Shown: in pieces, positions 22,368-33,100 of the stretch
Layout: each line of letters starts with the position of its first letter
Position numbering within the stretch: position 1 is the stretch's first letter
Source of the DNA: Fragilariopsis cylindrus CCMP1102
Taxonomy: Eukaryota; Bacillariophyta; Bacillariophyceae; Bacillariales; Bacillariaceae
Assembly: GCA_900095095.1 (NCBI GenBank)
Contig: FMBT01000402.1
Location: 62,001-126,000, forward strand
DNA length: 64,000 bases
Direction of reading: 5' to 3'
Translations under genes and position numbers: made by a program
The notes under the pieces: model-generated
Databases searched by the model: none
The model's input: only the letters and a program-made list of their open reading frames with translations
What the model was told of the DNA's origin: nothing

Positions 22368-23167
22368 GATTAGGATTGATTGATTGATTATGATTGATTG
22401 GTTGATTGATTGATTTATAGCTTGAGGGAAGGAGGAAATGGTGATTATAGAAAGAGAATGGAGAGGACGAGAGTTCGTTCGAGTGATGATTTTATGCAAA
22501 CAGCGAAGTCAAGATTGGATTGGATGATCGAACAACAAGATAGTAATGTTGTGTTGTGTTTTGTTTGTTTAATTTATGTGTCGTTGCGTTCAATTTAAGT
22601 GAAGCAACATCAAACGCGATACTGTAAGATCTAAATGACTGACACTTGTTACCAGAAATGACCAAATGCCAATCGAATCTTATGTACATTTTGAAGAAAA
22701 TCGTTTAACAAAAGCAAAGCAAAGCAAAGCAAAGCAACCCCCCTCCCCCTCCCCAAAGATGCAAATAAAATATATATAAAAAGAAAATATTTCCGTTCGT
22801 TCCAATCCAATCACGGATGGATAGTGTCATACTTTACTGTACTGTTGATGTTTCAGTCATAAGACATACATTCTTATGTTTTATGGCGACATCCATAATA
22901 ATTATCTATTCCAACAAGAACATCCAACAATCAGACATCACATCATCACAACATCCACATCATCTGTACTGTACGGTACGGTACGGTACGCAACACCATA
23001 GTTGACACAGATCGCATCGTCTATACAAACTAATCTCAACAAGTGGACGACAGCGACACAAATTAAAGGAGACATACAAAGAATTAATCCTCAACGCAGT
23101 CCATCGTCATTGCCTGCCTTATTTCACGACACGACACGACACGACACGGCCCGACACGACACGTCAG
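22368..23167. promoter_or_regulatory. Divergent intergenic region
   Basis: This holds the 5' regions of the EF-hand gene and the glycosyltransferase gene. It includes TGATTGATTGATT repeats (22372-22415), an AAAGC array followed by C runs (22705-22755), TACGGTACGGTACGGTACG (about 22972-22990) and CACGACACGACACGACACG (about 23127-23160). These are microsatellites, not recognisable promoter elements. Confidence 0.35.
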
Positions 23168-24802
23168 ATGAATATGAAGACTACTAGTAATACGTTGATG
23201 AATGATATTAAGACAAACACGCCGTCGTTCTTTACGATGAAAGCAAAAATGACAACAACAACGATGATATTAAAATCATTTATGGTTATTACTTCAATTT
23301 GTTCAGTCTATTTAAGTGGGATTGGATTCCGATGTCATAATTCGATAGAAGACGGTGATTCCTATACCCATTCCCCTCTCGAACAACTTAAACGCAGCAA
23401 TAATAAACACGACCCTTTGTCTCCTCGTCGTAGTCCAATATCAGAAATTTATGTTCTATCATTACTTGAATCAAAAGCAAATATATTTGAACAAAGGAAT
23501 ACTTTTGATTCGGATGAAAATGACGACGATGAAAACGATGATGAAAATTCAAATAATGATGACGATAACGAGGTAGAAACAGGCTCGTCAAAGACATCAA
23601 ATTCAAATTCAAAATCAAATAGAAATATTGTACAATGGTTTCAATCTTATAATGGTATGAATCAAACTATATTAAATGACTATTCACAATTGACAGGATT
23701 GGGGACATTAAATGTTACTCAATTTGAAACCATGACGACACAAGAACATAAAAATTTATATGCCAGTCCACATGTGGTTGGTTGTTATTTAAGTCATTGG
23801 CGTGTGTTAGAAAAAGTATGGAAGGAATGGAAGTTACCGAAGTCGAAGTCATTGTCACGACCAAGTCAAACAATAAAGAAGAAGAATAAAGAGAAGAAGA
23901 AGAAACAAGAACGTAAAAAGATACAAAAAAGACCAGATATGTTATTTATATTTGAAGATGATGCATTATGTATATCAAATGTTATACAACATACGTGGAA
24001 TGTAGTACAAAAACTACCGGTGGACTGGGACATACTATATATCGGTGGTAAACCAATATCCTATTATACCGATGGTAAAACTCTTAGTGATTATATTAAT
24101 ATGGAACCACCAACACCAGAACAATGGAAAAATGATTCTATGAGACCATCTGATTCTGAATTCAAACAACAATTATGTAATCCAACAATAAATAAGAATC
24201 AATTCGGAAGTCAAAAATCAACCTCTGGTCCATATCCTATTTATGATAATAATACTACTACTACCGGTAGTAACAATAATTCAAGAAGTGAACACGAACC
24301 ACCAATATATTATGAAATAAAAAATATATTAAATACGCATTCTTATGTCATCAATCCAAAACGTATAAATCGTATATTGCGTGTATTAGCCAAACCACAA
24401 TATGAATATAAACCAATTGATGTGGTATTACAAGAGGATATGTTTCGTGAATTTTATAATCCATTATCTATATCATTATCACAAGCAAGTACGACAAATA
24501 GTACAACTAATAGTTCAAGTAGTTCAAGTTCTACTAGTAGTTCTAGTAGTAGTAGTGCACCATTAAAGGCATATTTAACACCACATATGTATTGTGATCA
24601 AGATGCGAAACGTGTTATTGTGGATCGAGATAATCCAACTGGTACAGATTGGGAAGGTTACTATTGGTTACCATGGAGATTACATAAAGGATTTCCAGAT
24701 TCAACTGGATATATGTGGAGTACCATGGGTAGTACACGAACTACAAGTACTAAAAATTCAAGTAGCAGTTCAAGTTCACTACTCAAAATATGTGATACGT
24801 AA
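23168..24802 (+). CDS. GT25-type glycosyltransferase, type II membrane protein
   Basis: This 544-residue protein has a short N-terminal cytosolic part and one membrane anchor (about residues 33-54), consistent with a Golgi or ER type II enzyme. The catalytic region matches glycosyltransferase family 25: IYVLSLLESK near 94, VGCYLSHWRVLEKVW near 203, FIFEDDALC with the EDD nucleotide-sugar/metal motif at 263-265, DWDILYIGG near 290 and THSYVINPKR near 394. It is interrupted by lineage-specific acidic, Lys-rich and Ser-rich insertions (about 115-150, 225-258, 440-465). The family transfers sugars, often galactose, to glycans or hydroxylysine; the substrate here is unknown. Nearby in-frame ATGs make the exact start uncertain. 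No intron is seen. Confidence 0.8.
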   Translation: MNMKTTSNTLMNDIKTNTPSFFTMKAKMTTTTMILKSFMVITSICSVYLSGIGFRCHNSIEDGDSYTHSPLEQLKRSNNKHDPLSPRRSPISEIYVLSLLESKANIFEQRNTFDSDENDDDENDDENSNNDDDNEVETGSSKTSNSNSKSNRNIVQWFQSYNGMNQTILNDYSQLTGLGTLNVTQFETMTTQEHKNLYASPHVVGCYLSHWRVLEKVWKEWKLPKSKSLSRPSQTIKKKNKEKKKKQERKKIQKRPDMLFIFEDDALCISNVIQHTWNVVQKLPVDWDILYIGGKPISYYTDGKTLSDYINMEPPTPEQWKNDSMRPSDSEFKQQLCNPTINKNQFGSQKSTSGPYPIYDNNTTTTGSNNNSRSEHEPPIYYEIKNILNTHSYVINPKRINRILRVLAKPQYEYKPIDVVLQEDMFREFYNPLSISLSQASTTNSTTNSSSSSSSTSSSSSSSAPLKAYLTPHMYCDQDAKRVIVDRDNPTGTDWEGYYWLPWRLHKGFPDSTGYMWSTMGSTRTTSTKNSSSSSSSLLKICDT

Positions 24803-24924
24803 CCTGCTTTTCGAAAATATATGTAACATACATACAACATAATTGATTTGGCGGAACAAAAAATATTAGTAGTGTACACTACACGTTAGAAAAAGCACGT
24901 CAGGTACTGTACTGTAATCCTACA

Positions 24925-25160
24925 TATGCCGCCCACGATGCCGCTGATCGAAAAGGTCATCACCCAGCCCGGGGCAGGACGGGCCGGACATGAAGTCGAT
25001 GGAGGAAGAATACCTTATGGCCGGATATATGGAGACCTCCCGGATAGCCGTCGAGTCCGCCCTATGTATGGCCCTCGAGGAAGACGCGGTCTCGAAGAAC
25101 ATCGGAGTGGAAAAACCAGCGAGAGAGGCAGAGTTCAGAGGTGACTTCCTATTGGCCATT
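24925..25160. other. GC-rich islet of unknown origin
   Basis: About 235 bp are visibly richer in G and C than the AT-rich surroundings, and several frames are open on both strands. One plus frame contains MKSMEEEYLMAGYMETSR and EEDAVSKNIGVEKPAREAE, which looks like real protein but has no start context, splice sites or recognised family. A second, weaker GC-richer patch follows at about 25336-25500. A fragment of a transposon, a foreign gene or a decayed exon are possible. Confidence 0.4.
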
Positions 25161-25806
25161 TTTGTTCGTATCGTATGAGTGTGTACTGATTGTGCAAAAA
25201 TCCGAATATTGCTTCAAGCTCGATGGAGTGATGGAAATGAGAGTTGACTCACTCATTCACTCACTGACCCCTTGGACCGATGCCGATATTTTTCAAATAT
25301 TCCCTTGAAATTAGGATGATTTAGGGTCCTACGAGTTGACCAACCGGTCGAGATGCGTGTTCGCAAGGTGGTGTTGGGATTTGTTCGGAGACGAGCTGCC
25401 CCACTCAAAAGATGGATCCGTCCGCGACGACCTCCATCTCTGCGGCCTGTTCACAGTCAACGTTTGCACTTTTAAATCAGCGATGATATCCATTCCAATA
25501 AGATGGAAGCTCGCTGCTCTTCACCCCTTACCACCTTCCCAACTAACTAACTAACTAACTATCTAGCTAACCAAAACAACTGAATACATATAGTTAGGTC
25601 TTGCACGAATAAATACGATGCCATATATTTGCGTAACCTATCAATCCATTACTGTAAACTCCTTAAAATATTAAGTAGCCAAACTATTTGTCATGAGGGG
25701 TCTTGGGAGATTCATTTGTGTGTGACTCTGCGACTTTGTAACACAGCTACATACACACTAATATAGGAGTAGCTTCATCTGTATGTATAGCTTGATAGCT
25801 GCATGT

Positions 25807-25842
<36 letters not shown>

Positions 25843-27028
25843 CCATGCCATGCCATGCACATAGTAGTTGTTGCAATTCTGCCTCTTATGTGTGGAGGAT
25901 CATTGTGTATACTAGGTTTTGCTATAATATTGAGTGCGTGCTTTTTATTAGCACTTGACTCAAGGATAGTATAGTAGTGATATCTACAATCTATCAGGAG
26001 CAAGCAGTATGTGAAAAGAGTTGTGAGTGCATTTTGTCTTTTGATTAGTGCTGGTGGGGTGGGGTGGTGTGCTAGTACATATTTCCATGTAAATGCACAT
26101 CAGGATGGATGTAGTATCTTGAGGATCTGTAAAGAGAGAGAGAGAGAGAGAGCATCTGAATTATTCTATATGTTGTGCTTATTTCATAGGATGTCAGATT
26201 ATCCCATATTCAAAGATAAGGTGTTAATAATTAGGAAAATTGCATGGTGGTGTGAATGAAGCAACCTCCATTATAATGTGTTGTGTTGTCCTTCTCTCCC
26301 TGTTAAAATAGAAAAGAAATCAGCACTAGAACAGTAATTTTCTGAAATGGATGAATCTGTCTTTGTAAATTTTAACTGGGGTGGAAACTAGGATGGTGGT
26401 ATTTCAGAAGGGAAAACTGGTACACACATATTCTTTTGATCCACTGGACCAATGCTAACATATGCATTCAACATAAACCATACCCATGCTAGCAATTGGT
26501 CCTCTTCTCTACTAATGTTTTAGAACTCAATCAACTTCAACACAACAAAAAGAGATGCTACAACCAGCATCAAAAGTTCTATCATTTATTTGGTCAGCAG
26601 TTCTTCCCTCTTTTGCACCCTCATGCCCTCCTGTGATGTGTCAATATCTGGCGCTTTTACCAGTAACAAATATGGTTTATTTCTACTGCATGTCTTGTAA
26701 TAATATGCAAATGCAGATGCAAATTTCTTGTTTTTGATTGTTAAATATTATTTTTAAAGGCAGGCACTTGTAAATGATGTTATTTTTGGTTACAATATTA
26801 GAACACAAACACACAAACACGCTCAAATGGACTACTATTTAAACAAGTCTCCAGAAAACACAAATCAACAGTTAAAGAAATGACTATTGAGATGGAAACT
26901 GGTAATAGGCTATGGTCAGGAGAATATATATATAACTTATTATTTAAAAGCTGCAGCTTTGCTCCTCAACTTCTTAGAAAGAAGAAAAGTCAACAGTCTG
27001 CCCGCCTATTATTCTATATTAATTGTGT
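25161..27028. other. Intergenic with microsatellites
   Basis: No gene is supported. It contains AACTAACTAACTAACTA (about 25541-25560), a (CA)n run (25809-25840) followed by TGCCATGCCATGCCATGC, and a (GA)n run near 26133-26151. Several short ORFs have no coding features. The right end is the downstream flank of the interrupted zinc-ribbon ORF. Confidence 0.4.
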
Positions 27029-27125
27029 TTACTTTGGTACATCCCCAAATCGATCATCAATCTCCTGTATCTCTACTTCCAGTACTGTCTTTGCTCTACT
27101 AGTTGATCGTTTCTTACCCAGTTTC
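27029..27125 (-). pseudogene. Severed 3' end of the zinc-ribbon ORF
   Basis: Read on the minus strand from the GAAAC target duplication (27125-27121), this encodes 29 residues beginning GKKRSTSRAK and ending in a TAA at 27031-27029. It continues exactly in frame from the ORF at 43795-42694 if the inserted elements and one target copy are left out (1194 bases, 397 residues in all). Confidence 0.75.
27121..27125. repeat. Target-site duplication GTTTC (left)
   Basis: GTTTC precedes the TGTTG end of element 2. The same five bases follow its other end at 42694-42698. Confidence 0.85.
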
Positions 27126-27327
27126 TGTTGAAATACAATAGACACCCTCTGCGATCTGAGGTACTTGTGATTGCTATGGCTATGTAATGCTTGAAGAGAC
27201 TGTATGTTTGCTAGTTAACTTAGTTATTTATATATTTCCCTATTGCATAGATAATTAATAAATAATGAGTAGTGACATGACAGTGGAGGTGCAGTGTACA
27301 GAGGTGCAATGATATTCATTTGCACAA

Positions 27328-27332
27328 TGTAA
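27328..27332. repeat. Target-site duplication TGTAA (left)
   Basis: TGTAA directly precedes the 5' LTR of element 1 and recurs at 35176-35180. The single-copy site is visible in the intact LTR of element 2 near 42530. Confidence 0.9.
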
Positions 27333-27728
27333 TGTTGGGGATTCAATTATTATTACGAGTCCTGTGAGGTTTTCACAACAGTCATTATGTGTCACGTACG
27401 TCGTGACATCTGTGCATGTTGTTTCCTCACAATAAATATATATTTGCTGCGCATTATCGTGTGGTTGGCAATTGAAGAGAAAAGATGTGTCGTATTTACA
27501 TTGCGTTAATGTAACTCAATGTATGCACCTCCATCGGCACCTCGGATTGCCATCACCAATGTTAGTCATTATTTATTATAAAACTTATGCAATAGGTAAA
27601 TAATAACAACAAGTTAATAAGCTAGCCATACATAGTATTCAAACCTATATATCATCCTAGTATCTTCAAGCATTACGCAATAAGCAACATACCGATATCC
27701 AAGGCGTTGCGATTGCTGTATTTCAACA
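27333..27728 (+). repeat. 5' LTR of element 1
   Basis: The 396-bp repeat begins TGTTGGGGATTC and ends GTATTTCAACA. It matches 34780-35175 without a difference that I can see. It should hold the promoter; no TATA box is assigned. Confidence 0.92.
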
Positions 27729-27835
27729 TTTTATAATAAATAATCACAGTCATTGATTAGATTAATCGAATCAACAACAACAACCACCTTACAAGATATA
27801 CCTATTAGTATTCCAATTACTATCACCTTGCAAGA

Positions 27836-30142
27836 ATGGCTGTCACCGACAACAAACCTGCTGACACCACCAGTACAACTGGTGGCGCCGGTAATGCCCT
27901 CTCTGCCAAAGAGAAGGAAGCGAAGGCTGCTGCTGCAGCTGCAAAGAACACAGCAAACCAAAAGAAGAAGAATCATCCGTCTAATGCATCAAACAAGAAG
28001 AAACAAGTTACGAAATCCAAGTTTGAAGGCATAGCATCCGGATCCAGTTCCATGAAGAACATCGTTATTGCGTTAGCAAATGGGAATCTGCTGGGACAAT
28101 ATCGAGTGTATCAAAACACAATGGCAGGATCCGCAGCTGATGACAAAGCATACGGACTTGATTCATCCATACTTGACTTGGTTGCTAAAGTCGAAACTGA
28201 TTTTGTCAAAACAAAACCAGATCCTTTGAAACATTCAAAGTTAATTACCATCTACGAAAAAGATGATAAGGGTGCAGCTACTACTACACCAACTGGAGAG
28301 AAACGACTAGTGTGTTTTGATCCAATCCTCAAGGAAAGTTTGGATACAAACTACTTCATAGATGTGAAGATCCAGAAAGCCAACTGGAATCATTACAAAC
28401 GATGCTATGAAGCATACTATCGAACTGCAATTGGAAATGTAGAAGATGTTATCATCACCTACTGTCGCGCCGACAAGAGAATGGCTCTTGTGGAAAAAAA
28501 TAAAGACTTAATAGGATTCCTACAAATCCTCCGGTCAGTGTGTGCACAAACCAATGGCATTGTAAAAGTCGATCAAGAATTCCAAAACCTCCACACTTTA
28601 CATGCTGCTATTGCGTTCAAACAAGCAGGCAGTGTAGATAACTCCACATTCTCAAAACAAGTGCAGGATCGTTACAAGTCAGCTATATTCACATGTGGAA
28701 AATTCGCATTTGGACAGGCTGCGTTTGAAAAGGTTCTATCATCAGCTCTTCCACCCATCACTTTCGATGCCTATCTAGTGATGAAACCAGAAGATCAAAC
28801 ACCTTTTGATAAACTTGTTGAAGAGCAAACTGTCGCTAGACTAATTGTGAAGAATTCATTAAATAAGAAACTCAAAACTCATTTAATGACCACTTACTCT
28901 ACAGCTAAAGATGATTGTTACCCCAATACAATCAATGACGCACTTGCGTTAATGTCAACCTTTGCCGACGCAAAGGATGCACCTACTGAAGATGCTGTCG
29001 TGTCATATCATGAAGCATCATCCGTACCGGATCCAGTGTCATCTATTCAAGAGGAGGCTGAAGAAAATTTATCTGATCCAGAACAAGAACTAACAATTGA
29101 AGAACTGCCACCGGATGTCATCAGTCCAGCTGAATTCAATGCATCAGTTATGGCAACAGTCATTGCTGAAGCCACCAAAGAAGCTGATAACGATCGATTC
29201 TTCGGGGCTAGCTTTGCACAACTGCAAGATGTCGACGACATCTACGATGACAATGAGCCAGATTTTGTAACATGTGCTCATGTTGCTGGCCGTGCAGGAG
29301 ATTCAACTGATTTCGACAGTAACTCTGATATTGACCATGCGGGGGACCGACATGGTGATTCAAGTGACTGGGACACAGATGAATGGAACCGTGAACTTGA
29401 TGAGAACCGTAACCGTCCTAGGACTGGAAAATCTCCTGGCATAACAATCAACAAGGCGCATTGTTTTGAAACAGTTGTGTACCTCACAGCACAACGTGTC
29501 AAAAATACGGGCACCGTCCGAATCAAAAGCTACGATGTAGATGATGATGACGTCCCTCTCGTCAGTTATGAATACGATACTCCTACTCCGGAACACATCA
29601 TTGACTACTCTGATGTTATCCGCGAGAAACTGAAACTCTCGGGAATTCGCGATATTGCTGCACTAGTTGAACTCTTTGAAGGATGCAGTGTTGCAGAAGC
29701 TGCTAGGAGACTACGTCAGCAACTTATCGATGTCAATCAGACTGCCCTACATGGTGATACAGTGCGTTACCTCAAAGAGGAGACAGACCGACACGATGAT
29801 CATCTTAGGTTCTACAAAGCTCGGTATGATCGGATGATCACTGAAATTGGTCCTGATGATGAACGCGAGGTCTTTCCACAAGCCCATGTTCTATTACACC
29901 ACACAGTGGTGGCTGTATCAATCAATCAACGACGACGCAAGCCTAATCGTTGGATCAACAAGGTAACTCGTAAACTGGTCAACTGTGGTATCAACACAGT
30001 TGAACTGCTTGAATCCGCACTAAAAGGGCATCAATTGAATAATATACTCCATCGCCATGGACTACCAAAATTCCATCAAATGACTGTTTCCGGATTCCAT
30101 TTGATTCTGAATACATCGGATTTTCACGAGGGCCGTTCTTAA
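27836..30142 (+). CDS. gag: Gag-like protein of element 1
   Basis: This 768-residue ORF is presumed to be the capsid protein because of its place between the 5' LTR and pol. The N-terminus is low-complexity (Thr/Ala/Lys-rich). A structured region begins near residue 60 and includes NWNHYKRCYEAYYRTAIGN and KDLIGFLQILRSVCAQTNG, a pattern shared with the gag of element 2. An acidic central part precedes a basic C-terminal part (SINQRRRKPNRWINKVTRKL). I see no CCHC zinc knuckle, unlike many copia gags. It ends GRS-stop, 11 bases before the pol ATG. The pol frame stays open back across this stop, so a -1 shift or reinitiation could join the two. Confidence 0.8.
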   Translation: MAVTDNKPADTTSTTGGAGNALSAKEKEAKAAAAAAKNTANQKKKNHPSNASNKKKQVTKSKFEGIASGSSSMKNIVIALANGNLLGQYRVYQNTMAGSAADDKAYGLDSSILDLVAKVETDFVKTKPDPLKHSKLITIYEKDDKGAATTTPTGEKRLVCFDPILKESLDTNYFIDVKIQKANWNHYKRCYEAYYRTAIGNVEDVIITYCRADKRMALVEKNKDLIGFLQILRSVCAQTNGIVKVDQEFQNLHTLHAAIAFKQAGSVDNSTFSKQVQDRYKSAIFTCGKFAFGQAAFEKVLSSALPPITFDAYLVMKPEDQTPFDKLVEEQTVARLIVKNSLNKKLKTHLMTTYSTAKDDCYPNTINDALALMSTFADAKDAPTEDAVVSYHEASSVPDPVSSIQEEAEENLSDPEQELTIEELPPDVISPAEFNASVMATVIAEATKEADNDRFFGASFAQLQDVDDIYDDNEPDFVTCAHVAGRAGDSTDFDSNSDIDHAGDRHGDSSDWDTDEWNRELDENRNRPRTGKSPGITINKAHCFETVVYLTAQRVKNTGTVRIKSYDVDDDDVPLVSYEYDTPTPEHIIDYSDVIREKLKLSGIRDIAALVELFEGCSVAEAARRLRQQLIDVNQTALHGDTVRYLKEETDRHDDHLRFYKARYDRMITEIGPDDEREVFPQAHVLLHHTVVAVSINQRRRKPNRWINKVTRKLVNCGINTVELLESALKGHQLNNILHRHGLPKFHQMTVSGFHLILNTSDFHEGRS

Positions 30143-30153
30143 AGGAAGAACGA

Positions 30154-33100
30154 ATGCCCTATCACCCGTATGATACTGGATGGATCAAAACAATCTATTC
30201 CTCCATATGTTTGGGATGGTTTCTACTCTCCACCGGTCTACTACCCAGGTTTACATGCTACTCACTATACAACAACGTTTGGATCACATACTGCAAAATA
30301 ATTGCATTCATGTGTGAAGAAATTGGCAATGCTGTTATAACCTTAGGTGAAACAATCATGGAGGTCGATTCCATTGTATTCAATAAAATCAACTATATCA
30401 ACCCAATCTACAACGTGTTTCATAAGTTTGAACACATGCTATCTGGACTTAATATTTTCACTCATCCAGTCATTGGCATGCGCCCAAAACCTATTTCCAG
30501 AAAACACAACTCCAAGAACAACAAGACCTCCTCCGGAAGCCATCTACATGTCTTCTTTGCACGCAAGCGCATGCGGAAGAGGCACTCTGTTATCTCAGGA
30601 CCAATTCCGAAATTGGTGAATGATAACAGTTGTACTGATAACAATCGAACCAAGGATCGAACCAATACCAATACCCAGTCTCGATCCAAGAACCAAACCA
30701 AGATTCCTATTACCCCTCCGAATACGTCGGTCATCTATCCTATAGATGATCCATCATGTCAAGATATCACATGGTATGATGCCATCTCTCCTTACTGGAC
30801 TGGTGGTATGATTTGGGATGGCGCCTATGTCCTTAATCATCAAGTTGTTTCTGTTACAACTGATCCTATCTTTGTTTCTGATTTACTTCCAGCATTTGAA
30901 TTGTCTGCTACAATTCAAACACCGAAAGCAAGGAGTGGGGGTAAGCATGTCGGCCCACGGACCACCATTGCTATTGATAGCGGATCTACTATTCACATCT
31001 TCAAGGATGCCTTCCTTCTGGCTGACATCCAAGCTGATGAAAACAGTTCTATTTCTGTACGCACTACAGATTCGAAGTTCCAAATCAAGGATATCGGACG
31101 TCTATGTGATGACCTTGACACTTTGCCTCTCCCATCTGATGGTTACTATTTTTACCCTAATGGAGTGGCTAACTTGCTATCACTGGCCATGCTAACCGAT
31201 ACCAAGCGAGTTGTTATGGACAGCGCCATTGACAATGCAATATATGTATTCAATGATGATGGCTCATATATAAGATTTGGTAAGACATCCAACGGGATGT
31301 ACTGTATTGATATCACTACTGATGATGATCATCATATTGTCATGGCACATCAAACCGTAAAAGGGGAGAGTGCACACTTTTCTGCAATCGATTGTAGAAG
31401 AGCAGCAAAAGTCAGAGATCTCCAAGAAGCGCTAGCATGCCCTAGTGACTTTGACCTGGCTAATGCAATTGAACATAATGTTATTGGTAACACCCCTTTC
31501 ACTAGAAGGGATGTGCGTATTGCCAAGAAGATATTCGGACCTGACGTCCCAGCAATGAAAGGAAAGACTGTCAAGAACAAGAGCATTATGCCAAGAGAGG
31601 ATGACGTAACAGACATCCCACCTTTCATCATGAAAGAATACTGCAACGTCCACCTAGCAATTGATATCATGCATATCAATGGAATTAAGTTCCTTATATC
31701 ATACTCCAAGCATATTGGTCTGATACAAACATACTGCGTTCGAAAGAACAATCGCGATGCCATACTGGCATGCATCCTAAAGATAACACAAACATACAAA
31801 AGTAGGAGTGTGTTTAAGGTTGTAACGATTGAAGCAGATGGTGCATTTGAATGCATCAAGCATGAGCTACAAGACAAGCCATACAACATCACACTATCAA
31901 CATGTGATGCAGGTAGGCACGTTGAGACCGTCGAAAGACAAATTAGATTCCTCAAAGAAAGAATCAGAGCAGTAAGACTAATGATGCCTTATAAGAAACT
32001 TCCAAAACGTTTCACTGTAGAAATGGTCCTCCGAGTTACAATGTTAATCAACTCATTACCGAAACAGAATGGCATCCATTCCGTACTATCCCCAAGAGAG
32101 ATAGTGACAGGAAAGAAATTTAGATGCCCCACTATCAAGGTAGGGCAGTATGTCCAAGGGCATACTGGGGGAACAAATAGCACTGATGAAGAGAGATCTA
32201 TCGATGCCCTGTACATCGGTCGCGCTGACAACGGTAGTGGTCATGTTGTATTCAAGTTGAACACCAAGCAACCTGTATCCGTTAATCGTGTTACAATCAT
32301 CCCAACGACTGATGCACTAGTCAATACTGTCACTAACATTGGAGAGCAAGAACAACAACCGGAAGGAATTGAATTTGCCGACATCAATGGAAGAGTCACG
32401 TTAGATGACTTTGCTGCTAATGTGATTAATGACGATGACAGTAATGCCTCTGATACTGATTTCAAAATGGATGAGGAATATCGAGAGGAACTTCAAAAAG
32501 AACTGAAGCTGGAAGCAAAAGATAAGACTGTTATTGAATCAGATCCTGACTCAAAACAGTTTGGTGGTGACAGTGATGTCCCTGACTCGCAGATCGACTT
32601 CTTTCAGAACCCAATACAACAACACAACAGGGACACTCAAGATGAAGATGAACCTATTATCCTTGAAAGTCGCACCCGATCCGGCATGAATCTAGCTAAC
32701 TCAACGTCGAAGCAGGAGTGTGGAAAGGATAAGAAGAAGAAGAAGAGATCCATCCTTGAAGAAGATACCAATCTAATCGAAGATGATCTTGATGATGATG
32801 ATATGATGCAATCCAGCATATCATCTAAAGATGACACTGTTACTAGTGATGCATCTGAAGAAGAAGAAGAGGAAACCTCCATACCTCATGAACTTAAATC
32901 GGATCTTGGTGATTACTGGTCGCTAGCGCACTCCACACAAGCTTATGTCCTTAGCACTATCACCTCATACAGTCATGTAGAGGCATCGAAATCAACTCCA
33001 CAGTATGGTTTCAATAGAGGGTTAAAGGAATTCGGATCGATGGGCTACGAAGCAACAATGAAGGAACTGGATGACAACCTCCTAGGAATGGGAGCAGTCA

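Noticed and set aside
21936-22499. Longer EF-hand protein starting at 22499
   Set aside because: The extra N-terminus is read from TGATTGAT repeats. MPLTEDQ at 22367 gives the normal family length.
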